From assembly GCA_016927635.1 (NCBI GenBank), contig JAFGMJ010000087.1:1-7519 (forward strand): DNA of 7,519 bases. The letters are read 5' to 3'. This DNA comes from Actinomycetota bacterium (GTDB lineage Bacteria; Actinomycetota; Humimicrobiia; Humimicrobiales; Humimicrobiaceae). The first letter of the stretch is position 1; every line of letters begins with the position of its first letter. The notes below the pieces were generated by a model that saw only the letters and a list, made by a program, of their open reading frames with translations, made no database searches and was not told the DNA's origin. Shown here one piece after another: positions 1-6,887 of this stretch. The translations under genes were made by a program, and so were the position numbers.

Positions 1-38
1 AATTAATAATAAAATTGAATTATAATATTTATAATAAT

Positions 39-63
39 TAACTTATCAAAAACCGATAAGTTA
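39..63. promoter_or_regulatory. Perfect 9-bp inverted repeat upstream of the cpgS-like gene
   Basis: TAACTTATC (39-47) and GATAAGTTA (55-63) are exact reverse complements separated by seven bases. A TATAAT hexamer starts 8 bases downstream at 71-76, so the dyad occupies the place where a -35 box would lie. That suits an operator for an unknown regulator. It could instead be the stem of a terminator for a gene to the left of the window, because TTATTT follows it, but the stem is AT-rich and there is no long T tract. The repeat is seen directly; the role is inferred. Confidence 0.45.
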
Positions 64-70
64 TTTAAAA

Positions 71-76
71 TATAAT
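71..76 (+). promoter_or_regulatory. Candidate -10 box for the cpgS-like gene
   Basis: TATAAT matches the sigma70 -10 consensus exactly. No good -35 hexamer lies 16-18 bases upstream; that position is inside the inverted repeat at 39-63. The leader would be about 45 bases. A second possible -10, TATACT at 110-115, would leave only about seven bases before the ATG. In such AT-rich DNA, exact TATAAT words also arise by chance. Confidence 0.3.
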
Positions 77-128
77 AATAAGACAACCCTTTAACAGCTT
101 TGACTCAAATATACTAAGTGGGGAAAAT

Positions 129-1658
129 ATGAAAAAAAACAGGGCTTTAATACTCATAGACGGAACACACAAACCTGACAATACTGTTGAATCTATTAAT
201 GAGTTAAAAAATATTTTGGACTTTGAGGTCAAAAAACTCCTCTGGATAGGCGGAACGGAAAAGATAAAAACAAAAAGCTCTTTCAGCCAGGCATTTGAAA
301 AAGAGTTCTTTACAGAGGTTATTTTCCCCGAAGTTTTCAAGGACGGAAGGTTGAATTCAGAAAATGCATTAAGAAATTCACTAAAAGACGGCAGCATCGA
401 TACAGTCATACAGCTTTGCGGGGCACCGCAGGTTTTCAGGCATCTTACAAACAGGTTTGCAAACATAGCTGTGTCCTTTGGAGCAAGCTATGTTGCAGGC
501 GGTACAGTGTTTAAAGAATACCGGGTAAATATAAATCATAATAAGCCATCAATAGGGCTTTATGCTACAAACAAGCGTGTTGGGAAAACTGCTTTCGGCT
601 CATATATAGGGCGGCTTGTAAGCGGAATGAAAAATCATAAAACCGGGCTTGAACCCATTATAATAACACATTCAAGGGGCGGACCCCCTGAACCGGTACT
701 GCTGGAAATTTACAAAGACAGGCTTGACAGGGATATTTCGGAAATAGGCCTTGATGATATTTATGCTTCAAGGTTTCGCACTGATTACCTTGAAAGACTC
801 CTTGATTTCGATCTCCATGGAGCCTCAGACGTTTTTGAGGATGCCCTTATCATGTCTGCATATATAGACGAATGGGAAAGCTCAGGCAAAAAAGTGCCTG
901 TAATTTATATAATAGGCTGTCGAAGGGCGGGGGCAGGCTATTTCCAGGAATTTATGGTCTCAAATGTTGAAAAAGGTGTTGCAAAAGCAAACCAGATAAA
1001 TGGTAACATCGTAATCCATGAGGGAAGCGGAGGCGAGCACCCGCCCGTTAAGGTTGACGGCACAATATATTTTGTTCCATCCGATATGGAGCCAGCAATG
1101 CTTGAGGATTTTCCAGGCATTGAGTCTGCAGGCCTTGTAATACTTGCCAACTGCCAGGCAGAAACTGTAGAGGTAGCTGACCTGCTTGAACTGGAAAGAA
1201 TAATAAGCGCCAAAAATCCTGAAGCAACAATCATATGGACACAATTTGTTACCGAAATAATAGGCAATACCAGCATTTTAAAAAACAAAAATATCGTATT
1301 CCTTACAACTGCTCCGCAGTATATATTAAATAAGCTAGCAGGAATTATAGAGTCAAAATACGGATGCAATGTATTAAAAGCACTGAATTGCCTTGACAGA
1401 AGGGAGGAAATGTTAAAGGCAATAGATGATATTGTGCAAAGCTCTGACGTTGACTATTTTATATTTGAAATAAAGGCCCAGGGAGTCGAGGGCGCAAAAT
1501 ATGTGCAGCAAAATTATGGCAGAAAATTTTTATATGTAAATAATGTTCCGCAGGAAGTGGACAGGCTTTTAAAACCGCTTGCCGGTAATGAAAATCTTGA
1601 CTCAAAAATACTTGATGCCGTAAATAATGCTATTAAAAATTACCATAAGCAAAAATAA
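129..1658 (+). CDS. cpgS: Cyclic 2,3-diphosphoglycerate synthetase-like protein
   Basis: A 509-residue protein resembling archaeal cyclic 2,3-diphosphoglycerate synthetase (about 460 residues in methanogens), which uses ATP to close 2,3-diphosphoglycerate into the cyclic compound, a compatible solute and phosphate store. Visible family marks, recognised from memory, are an N-terminal IDGTHKP (10-16) with IGGTEK (40-45), a P-loop-like ATNKRVGKT (146-154), SRGGPPEP (182-189), GASDVFEDAL (231-240), GCRRAGAG (263-270), EGSGGEHPPVK (298-308), TTAPQ (393-397) and FEIKAQGV (446-453). There is no signal peptide or membrane segment, so it should be cytosolic. The ATG follows a weak ribosome-binding-like AAGTGGGG (116-123). 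The gene stands alone and converges with the VIT-VWA gene. No 2-phosphoglycerate kinase, which makes the precursor in methanogens, is in the window. The family call is fairly sure; activity in this host is inferred, and another P-loop ligase or kinase with the same fold is the main alternative. Confidence 0.75.
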   Translation: MKKNRALILIDGTHKPDNTVESINELKNILDFEVKKLLWIGGTEKIKTKSSFSQAFEKEFFTEVIFPEVFKDGRLNSENALRNSLKDGSIDTVIQLCGAPQVFRHLTNRFANIAVSFGASYVAGGTVFKEYRVNINHNKPSIGLYATNKRVGKTAFGSYIGRLVSGMKNHKTGLEPIIITHSRGGPPEPVLLEIYKDRLDRDISEIGLDDIYASRFRTDYLERLLDFDLHGASDVFEDALIMSAYIDEWESSGKKVPVIYIIGCRRAGAGYFQEFMVSNVEKGVAKANQINGNIVIHEGSGGEHPPVKVDGTIYFVPSDMEPAMLEDFPGIESAGLVILANCQAETVEVADLLELERIISAKNPEATIIWTQFVTEIIGNTSILKNKNIVFLTTAPQYILNKLAGIIESKYGCNVLKALNCLDRREEMLKAIDDIVQSSDVDYFIFEIKAQGVEGAKYVQQNYGRKFLYVNNVPQEVDRLLKPLAGNENLDSKILDAVNNAIKNYHKQK

Positions 1659-1667
1659 ATAAGCAGG

Positions 1668-1718
1668 CCAGGAACGCTTTTTACCACATGCATCACCCTT
1701 GTCATTGCTTGTTCCGGG
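1668..1718. repeat. Imperfect inverted repeat after the cpgS-like gene
   Basis: CCAGGAAC (1668-1675) and GTTCCGGG (1711-1718) pair at seven of eight positions around a 35-base centre that contains the palindrome ATGCAT. The stretch is richer in G and C than the rest of this spacer. No T tract follows on either strand, so a simple intrinsic terminator is not supported. It may be a fold at the mRNA 3' end or one copy of an interspersed repeat; this window has no second copy to confirm that. Confidence 0.25.
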
Positions 1719-1754
1719 TCAGAAGTGGATTTAAATTTCAGGTACTCTTATTTC

Positions 1755-1916
1755 TTATTCATTCCTGATTATTCCCAGGCATTCTTCAATGATATACCTT
1801 GTTTTTGGAAGAATAAGTTCAGAATTAAAAATGCTTTCAATTAATTCTGCAGCTTTTTTTTGAAGTATCTATTGCCGGCCGTTCATAAATATACACGCAT
1901 AATCTCCGCATTCCAG
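1755..1916 (-). pseudogene. Possible decayed C-terminal remnant of a LacI-type regulator
   Basis: Read on the minus strand, 1868 down to 1755 gives 37 open codons and a TAA, with the segments KKAAELIESI, LPKTRYII and LGIIRNE. This resembles the end of LacI/GalR-family effector domains, where a helix of the type AAELLL-x-RI is followed by a short loop, a beta strand and a closing IIRES-like motif. The same frame continues upstream through an in-frame TAG (1869-1871) for about 15 more codons, then meets another stop. There is no start codon, ribosome-binding site or DNA-binding domain. I read it as the eroded tail of a lost gene. The match is short and made by eye, so chance resemblance is quite possible. 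Confidence 0.25.
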
Positions 1917-1966
1917 TTTTTTTGTTTATGATTGTTTGACTATAAAGATTGCTTAAAACAAATAAG

Positions 1967-2012
1967 ACAGGCCGTCTCCCTGTAAAACATTTTTAAGCTT
2001 GAATTCTCAAGC
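1967..2012 (-). terminator. Candidate weak terminator region of the merR/VIT-VWA unit
   Basis: Two small hairpins follow each other in the direction of minus-strand transcription. The first has arms GCTTGA and TCAAGC (2012-2007 and 2002-1997) with a four-base loop, and the TGA stop codon of the VIT-VWA gene is part of its stem; TTAAAAATGTTTT follows. The second has ACAGG/CCTGT arms (1967-1971 and 1979-1983) and is followed on the minus strand by CTTATTTGTTTT. Both stems are short and neither T tract is perfect. On the plus strand the first hairpin is followed by ATGGATTTTTATTTT, so it could also stop cpgS transcripts. Confidence 0.35.
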
Positions 2013-4460
2013 ATGGATTTTTATTTTACTGACATATGCTGATACAAAACTATCAAGCGCCCTGCCTTCTATTTCCGGGCCATGTTTTGCATTCATTTCA
2101 TCAAGCCATGAAATACTTTTATTTATAATGCTTCCCCACATATCTGAATATTCTTTAAAGAGCTGTTTTAAAATTGCAATAATAAGTGAAGTCTCAAACA
2201 ATGATTTCTTTGCAGCTGAAGCCATTTCTGTTTTTCTGGATTCAATTGTGCCGGCCAGTTTATTTATTTCATCCATGTCAAATTTTGCAAGTTTAGCCAG
2301 ATTATCGCTTATTTCAAATCCGCCCTGAGCTCTCTGGCATGCAAGTATTTCCACAAGCATGTCATCTTTTATACCTTTTTTGCCGGCTGCTTTGTTTTTA
2401 AGCAAAACCCCTGCAGCATCCTTGGATGATTTTTTTGATTCATATAAAGATTCATTTAAATACATTTCCGGGGCAATCATTTCATAAACATGTTTAGTGT
2501 CCGCGGCTTCAAAACTGCTACTGAAAAGCATATTTCTTTCCCTGCCATGCCATCCATGCGTTATAAGGGTGGGGACTTTTACAAGTTCGGTATCTGTCTT
2601 TGTCTTTTTTTCATCAGTTCTTTCCTCAACGCTTACAAAGCTTGTGCTGCCGCATAATATTCTATATTTTTTGGAAAGGGTAATGACCTGCTCATCTGCT
2701 TTTTTATTTTTCCTGGCTGCCTGTTTAGAGCCGGAAATATTAAAAGAGCTGCTTTCAAGCTCCCTTATTTTTTCCCATGCCCAGAACTGGGCCATAAAAG
2801 CAGCGCCTGCACCAGAATCTTTATCCAGGGCCGGCGCAATTACAGCATCAGGCATCTGCCACAGGACTTGCCTTCCGTTGAAATCGCCTTTGAGCGCTAT
2901 ATTTTCAGGTAAAGCATCTCCATTTATCCTTGCATATAAAGAATAATTGATGCCGTCAAAAAATGAAATGCTTGCCGGGACCTGCTCAAGCGAGTATGGG
3001 CCGGTTTTTGCATCTATTACAAGATTTTGCAATGCGCCCATGTTTAGGTTTTTAAAAAGCGCAAGCATTTTTAGGTCTGTTCTTTCTTCAGGGTGCACCA
3101 TAATATAGTCTCCGCCTGTAAAAGAAGCCAGGTTTTTTATAAAGTACTCATTTGGCCCGTATCCTATGCCAACAGTAAATACCCTGAAATGATGCCTGTT
3201 TGATTTGACAAGGCTTAGCACCTCATACTCATTTCCAACCTGGCCGTCTGTTATAAGTACAATATTTGTAACAGCTGAAATATTTTCCTTTGTGGTCGGC
3301 ATATAGTTATTTTCTATATTTTCAGTCATATTTGCGCCTCCTGAAATAATATCGCGCAGAGGGGCAAGTATTTCTGTTCCGCCAAAAGTGGCGCCTGTTT
3401 TTTGAAGAAAAGCAAGGGTATTGTTTAAGGTATCCTGGTCAAATTCCAGAAATGATTCTGAAAGCCTGTCAAATCTGCTTCCGAATCTGTAAATATTGAA
3501 TGCCTGGCCGGGCTTTAGCGCTTTTATAAGTATCTCAAGGGCTTTTTTTGCCTGTGCAATTGAGCTGCCCTGCATGGATCCCGAGCAGTCAAGCACAAAG
3601 ACCGTGTCTCTTTTTACATTGTTGGCATCGCCTGACCCGTCATTTAAAAGACTTTTCAAGTCAGGCGTAAAATCCACCTGCAGAAAGCCTTCATCCTGGC
3701 CCTTTAAATAAAAGACGGCATTTTGGCTGTTTTTCTTATACTGGGCCTCAAGTATAAAATCCCTGTCCATTTTTACATCCTGTGATGTAAATTCTATGCT
3801 GTAGACATTGCCTTCCAGATTTGTTTTTATCTTATGGCTGGGAGAGGAAATGGAGGCAAGTTCCATTGCAGGCGATTTTAAAATATCTACCTTTATATTG
3901 AGACCGTATGATACATCACGCGCATATTCAGGATAGATTTTGTCTTTAACCGGTATGCCTTCCTCATCCGGCATATTCTGCGGTACATATCTTGGTGAAA
4001 TTGTAGTGGGAAGGAAAAAGCGCAAAGTGCCGTTCTTAAAATCAAGGTTGCATATATATTCTATTTCAATGCTAACCTCGCCCTGGGGGTTTAAATTGCC
4101 GACACTTAAAGTGAATATATTGGGCCTTTCCTGGTCAAGAAGCACTGCGCCGTTACCTGACTCAAGGGCCTTATCATATATATCAAAAGCCTGGCTTTTT
4201 TCCTCTATTATGCCTTTTATTTTCCTGTCTTCTAAAACCATGGCAAAACCGGTAACAGTTGCATTTTCAGGAAGCGGGAAACGGTAAATTGCCTCAACCG
4301 CTTTTTTATTGCTGTTTTTAAATTTCTGAGTTATCTTTACTTTTGAATTTTTACCTATGATGCTGGCCTGGGCATAAACCCCGACAAGCGGTATTGCCTG
4401 AAATTTTTTGTTAATAAGCCCTATATCTTCATATACCTGTTCATTTGTATTAATTATCAT
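2007..4460 (-). CDS. VIT and von Willebrand factor A domain protein
   Basis: An 817-residue protein with the layout of inter-alpha-trypsin-inhibitor heavy chain and VWA5A-like proteins. A VIT domain covers about residues 15-150 (marks: AIYRFPLPENATV at 57-69, DQERPNIFTLSVG at 109-121). A VWA domain covers about 285-460 with a complete MIDAS metal site: D291, S293 and S295 in DCSGS, T362 in GGTEI, and D405 in ITDG. After it come the family's LSKKYRILCGSTSFVSVEE stretch (595-613) and a helical tail with RAQGGFE (710-716). No signal peptide, membrane segment or sorting motif is visible, so it is probably cytoplasmic and binds a partner protein through the MIDAS site. The start is well set by AAAGGAG (4468-4474) seven bases before the ATG. 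It overlaps the end of the merR gene by 11 bases in another frame, implying coupled translation. Biological role and partner are unknown. Confidence 0.93.
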   Translation of the reverse strand: MIINTNEQVYEDIGLINKKFQAIPLVGVYAQASIIGKNSKVKITQKFKNSNKKAVEAIYRFPLPENATVTGFAMVLEDRKIKGIIEEKSQAFDIYDKALESGNGAVLLDQERPNIFTLSVGNLNPQGEVSIEIEYICNLDFKNGTLRFFLPTTISPRYVPQNMPDEEGIPVKDKIYPEYARDVSYGLNIKVDILKSPAMELASISSPSHKIKTNLEGNVYSIEFTSQDVKMDRDFILEAQYKKNSQNAVFYLKGQDEGFLQVDFTPDLKSLLNDGSGDANNVKRDTVFVLDCSGSMQGSSIAQAKKALEILIKALKPGQAFNIYRFGSRFDRLSESFLEFDQDTLNNTLAFLQKTGATFGGTEILAPLRDIISGGANMTENIENNYMPTTKENISAVTNIVLITDGQVGNEYEVLSLVKSNRHHFRVFTVGIGYGPNEYFIKNLASFTGGDYIMVHPEERTDLKMLALFKNLNMGALQNLVIDAKTGPYSLEQVPASISFFDGINYSLYARINGDALPENIALKGDFNGRQVLWQMPDAVIAPALDKDSGAGAAFMAQFWAWEKIRELESSSFNISGSKQAARKNKKADEQVITLSKKYRILCGSTSFVSVEERTDEKKTKTDTELVKVPTLITHGWHGRERNMLFSSSFEAADTKHVYEMIAPEMYLNESLYESKKSSKDAAGVLLKNKAAGKKGIKDDMLVEILACQRAQGGFEISDNLAKLAKFDMDEINKLAGTIESRKTEMASAAKKSLFETSLIIAILKQLFKEYSDMWGSIINKSISWLDEMNAKHGPEIEGRALDSFVSAYVSKIKIHA

Positions 4461-4878
4461 TTTCTATCTCCTTTGCTCTTAAAGTTAAAATCCTTATAAG
4501 CTCATTTACTTTTTTAATATCTTTTAGCTCTATATCTTTTCTGACGCTCAGCTCTATTCCGTCCGATATGATATATTTTGCCCATACCTGCCTGTAACCT
4601 TCCTCTTGCGGCATGCTCAGGTCTTTTTCTTTTTGGCTTGTATTATCGCTTAAAATTTCTTTAATGGTGCCAAGATTTAATCCTTTAGCCTGAAGCTCTT
4701 TTATCCGCATAAGCGCACTTAGGTGGCTTTCAAAATAAAAACCTCCCCTGCCCCTGCCTGCCGGGGGCTCTATTATGCTTTCCTGTATATAAAACCTTAT
4801 TGTCCTTCTTGAAAAACCCGTGAGTTCAATAAGATCATCAATTGTGTATTTTTTTGTATTTTTTTCTTCTCTGTCCAT
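4450..4878 (-). CDS. MerR-family transcriptional regulator
   Basis: A 142-residue DNA-binding protein. Residues 11-76 form the MerR winged helix-turn-helix: YTIDDLIELTGFSRRTIRFY, a wing with the glycine/arginine-rich PPAGRGRGGFY (38-48), then SHLSALMRIKELQAKGLNLGTIKEI. The C-terminal part (about 95-140) has WAKYIISDGIEL, a short strand-rich piece, and ends in a helix in place of the long coiled coil and metal loop of MerR or CueR. The protein has no cysteine, so thiol-based metal sensing is excluded. It directly precedes and overlaps the VIT-VWA gene, so it probably controls that gene and itself. The ATG has no Shine-Dalgarno sequence. The arginine-rich wing, GRGRGG, is likely the DNA minor-groove contact. 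The signal it senses is unknown. Confidence 0.92.
   Translation of the reverse strand: MDREEKNTKKYTIDDLIELTGFSRRTIRFYIQESIIEPPAGRGRGGFYFESHLSALMRIKELQAKGLNLGTIKEILSDNTSQKEKDLSMPQEEGYRQVWAKYIISDGIELSVRKDIELKDIKKVNELIRILTLRAKEIENDN
4468..4474 (-). promoter_or_regulatory. Strong ribosome-binding site of the VIT-VWA gene
   Basis: On the minus strand AAAGGAG lies seven bases before the ATG at 4460, inside the last codons of the merR gene. It is the clearest Shine-Dalgarno sequence in the window and fixes the start of the VIT-VWA protein. The upstream merR gene lacks one, so the second gene may be translated more efficiently than its regulator. Confidence 0.8.
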
Positions 4879-4899
4879 TATAAATAAAGTTTAATAATG

Positions 4900-4931
4900 A
4901 TTATATGATTATTATAACAGTAAACTGTCAA
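4900..4931 (-). promoter_or_regulatory. Candidate MerR-type promoter with a 20-bp spacer
   Basis: On the minus strand an exact TTGACA (-35, 4931-4926) and an exact TATAAT (-10, 4905-4900) are separated by 20 bases. Promoters activated by MerR proteins typically have 19-20 bp between these boxes, which the regulator corrects by twisting the DNA. The predicted transcript starts about 15 bases before the merR ATG. A second TATAAT at 4916-4911, paired with a poor TTGTAT (4938-4933) at 16 bp, could give a conventional promoter. The boxes and spacing are read directly; control by the adjacent MerR protein is inferred from family knowledge. Confidence 0.55.
4917..4928. promoter_or_regulatory. Candidate MerR operator palindrome
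   Basis: ACAGT (4917-4921) and ACTGT (4924-4928) are perfect reverse complements around AA. The palindrome overlaps the -35 box and enters the spacer of the merR promoter, close to where MerR operators usually sit. Arms of five bases are short, and MerR sites are often longer, so this may be only the core. Confidence 0.4.
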
Positions 4932-4985
4932 AATACAAGTGTCATTATTAAAAAAATAAATTCTAGAGAGGAAATTTTTGAATAA

Positions 4986-6887
4986 TCAACCGGTAACAAT
5001 ATTTCTTATAAATACGAACAGCCTCCACATAGCGCCGGCAATCAAAATGCCGTATATATTAAGTGAAAGCGTAAGCAGGGCCGCTTTTTTAAACCCGAAT
5101 TCCTTAATAAGCATGCCGAAAGCAATAATGCAGGGAATGCCTATGGTGGAAGCAACGCTGAATGTATATATCTGCAGAGGCGTCAGCGCTGCGGAAACAT
5201 CACTTCCCAGAACTGATAAAAGCATGGCTCCGGTGAGGTCTTTCTGGAAAAACCCGAAAAATAACGGTATTATTGTGTTTTCAGGCAAGCCTAGCCAGGC
5301 CGTAATAAACGAAAAAGGCTTGACAATATAGCCTGTAAGGCCATATGTATCCAAAATACCGTAAATCATTCCAAAAAATACCAGCAGAGGTATGACTATG
5401 TATACAAAATCCTTCATCCTTATCCAGCTCTTTGCAAAAATATTTCCGATTATGGGTTTTCTGTATGGCGGAAGTTCAAGAATCAGTGGTTCAGGTTTTG
5501 CCCTGATTATTTTTTTTATTATAAATGCAAATATCAGTGCAAAGACAGCCATTGTGGCATAAACATAAATGGCCAGCTTTATGCCCCCGTAAAATCCTGC
5601 AATGCCCATGATAACTGCAATCCTGCTGGAACACGGTATGAAGGCAAGAAATGAAGCCGAGTGAAACTGCTCCTTTTTTGAATCCAGAACCCTTGTTGCC
5701 CTGATTGCCGGCACGCTGCATCCGATCCCGAGAGCAAGGGGGATAAAAGACTTGCCGGGCAGGCCAAGCCTTGCTGTAAATCTTTCCATATTTATAATGA
5801 ACCTGGACAAAAGGCCGGTGTCTTCTATAAAACCGATTAAAAGATAAAATAAAAAAACATATGGCAGCGCTATGGATACGCCAATTGCAAGTCCTGTCAG
5901 GCCCTGTCCAAAAATATTAAATGCTGCAGAACTGCTTACACCGCTTAAGAATTTTATTAATTTTTCTGTTGCATCCATTAAAAAGCCCTGTAGCAGATTT
6001 CCCAGCAATAATATTATCCCGAAAAGAATTATAAAGAATAATACCGTTGTAACCGGCCCCCATACTTTGTTTACAACAATGCTGTCGATTTTATCCTCAA
6101 ACCTGTTTTCTCTCTTCAGTGAGATAATATTTGTAACATTGTTTGCAATATATGTCGCCGTGCCAAACCTTGTAACAGCCACATCTTTTGATATATCCTG
6201 GTGTTTTTCCATTTCAGAATTTATTTTTTCAAGCAGTTTTTCATCAGATAAGTATCTGTTAAAATCTTTATCTTCCTCCAAAACTCTTAAGGCAACAAAT
6301 CTTTTGGGAAATTTCCCGGAAACATTTTTGGATACTTTTTCTATTGCTTCTTCAAGATGGTCGTCATACTCTATCTTAAATTCATTTTTTTCCTGGTCTT
6401 TTATCGTTGTTATCTTTTCAAGTAATGTTTTTATACCCCTTTTAGTCAGAGGATTAATTAATATAACCGGCACCGAAAAGATATCTTCAAGTTTTTTATA
6501 ATCAATTATAATGCCTTTCTTTTTGGCCTCTTCAACAAAATTCATCGCTATGATTACCGGCATTTCAGCTTCCAGTATCTGCAGGACCATATATAAGCTT
6601 CTTTCAAGGGCAGTGGCATCACACAATGCTATTACACCATCCACTTTTTCCTGGAACAATGAATTCTCCGTAACTTTTTCTTCTTCACTTCTGTCAGAAA
6701 TTGAATATATGCCAGGCGTGTCTATAAGCTCAATTTCACAATCATTGATTTTTGTTTTGCCCGAGGTGAGCTCCACTGTTGTTCCCGGATAATTTGAAAT
6801 GATGACCTTTGGCCCTATTATTGCATTCAAAAGCGAGGATTTTCCGCTGTTTGGCTGGCCTATTATTAAAAGCTTAACTTTCTTCAT
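4986..6887 (-). CDS. feoB: Ferrous iron transport protein B (FeoB)
   Basis: A 633-residue inner-membrane divalent-metal transporter, shorter than the roughly 770 residues of E. coli FeoB. The N-terminal G domain has G1 GQPNSGKS (10-17), G2 GTT (35-37), G3 DTPG (56-59) and, at the G4 position, NFVE (116-119), where FeoB normally has NxxD. A helical GDI-like region runs to about 270. The membrane part begins near 278 and holds the two gate regions: GCSVPAIRATR (389-399, with C390) and IPCSSR (417-422, with C419). The usual first motif is GCNVPA, so asparagine is serine here. GFFQKDL (545-551) and the closing LTPLQIY-to-IPC segment (568-586) are also typical. The ATG lies 14 bases inside the end of the DtxR-FeoA gene, so translation is coupled, with a weak AAGTGAT just upstream. 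Iron is the default substrate; manganese is possible given the DtxR/MntR partner. No feoC gene follows. Confidence 0.95.
   Translation of the reverse strand: MKKVKLLIIGQPNSGKSSLLNAIIGPKVIISNYPGTTVELTSGKTKINDCEIELIDTPGIYSISDRSEEEKVTENSLFQEKVDGVIALCDATALERSLYMVLQILEAEMPVIIAMNFVEEAKKKGIIIDYKKLEDIFSVPVILINPLTKRGIKTLLEKITTIKDQEKNEFKIEYDDHLEEAIEKVSKNVSGKFPKRFVALRVLEEDKDFNRYLSDEKLLEKINSEMEKHQDISKDVAVTRFGTATYIANNVTNIISLKRENRFEDKIDSIVVNKVWGPVTTVLFFIILFGIILLLGNLLQGFLMDATEKLIKFLSGVSSSAAFNIFGQGLTGLAIGVSIALPYVFLFYLLIGFIEDTGLLSRFIINMERFTARLGLPGKSFIPLALGIGCSVPAIRATRVLDSKKEQFHSASFLAFIPCSSRIAVIMGIAGFYGGIKLAIYVYATMAVFALIFAFIIKKIIRAKPEPLILELPPYRKPIIGNIFAKSWIRMKDFVYIVIPLLVFFGMIYGILDTYGLTGYIVKPFSFITAWLGLPENTIIPLFFGFFQKDLTGAMLLSVLGSDVSAALTPLQIYTFSVASTIGIPCIIAFGMLIKEFGFKKAALLTLSLNIYGILIAGAMWRLFVFIRNIVTG

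Larger units (their letters stand above)
1659..2006. other. Gene-free convergent spacer of about 350 bases
   Basis: This stretch separates the stop of the cpgS-like gene from the stop of the VIT-VWA gene. No intact reading frame with a start and ribosome-binding site is visible on either strand. It holds the imperfect inverted repeat at 1668-1718, the possible LacI-type remnant at 1755-1916, a weak hairpin at 1967-1983 (ACAGG and CCTGT arms, seven-base loop) and part of the stop-codon hairpin at 1997-2012. The length and broken coding traces suggest erosion of a former gene. Confidence 0.5.

Noticed and set aside
938..1369. Minus-strand open frames of up to 143 codons opposite the cpgS-like gene
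   Set aside because: They lie wholly within a well-supported gene, lack ribosome-binding sites and show no recognisable domain; they are by-products of codon use on the other strand.
1689..1769. Short plus-strand reading frame of 26 codons in the spacer
   Set aside because: It has no ribosome-binding site, no recognisable sequence and overlaps the imperfect inverted repeat; there is no positive evidence that it is a gene.
1999..2946. Plus-strand open frames of 109 and 149 codons opposite the VIT-VWA gene
   Set aside because: They are antisense to a clear coding region, have no ribosome-binding site and match no family I recognise.
2007..4460. VIT-VWA gene as part of a MoxR-VWA or ternary NTPase conflict system
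   Set aside because: No AAA+ ATPase, protease, STAND protein or effector gene is adjacent; the only partner is the MerR gene, so a defence role is not supported by this window.
4947..4977. Possible intrinsic terminator after feoB
   Set aside because: The only stem is five A/T pairs (AAATT and AATTT) before a run of T on the minus strand. It is too weak to call, so read-through from feo into merR is possible.
5872..6501. Plus-strand open frame of 209 codons opposite feoB
   Set aside because: It is antisense to the conserved FeoB G domain and the start of its membrane part, with serine- and phenylalanine-rich composition typical of shadow frames.
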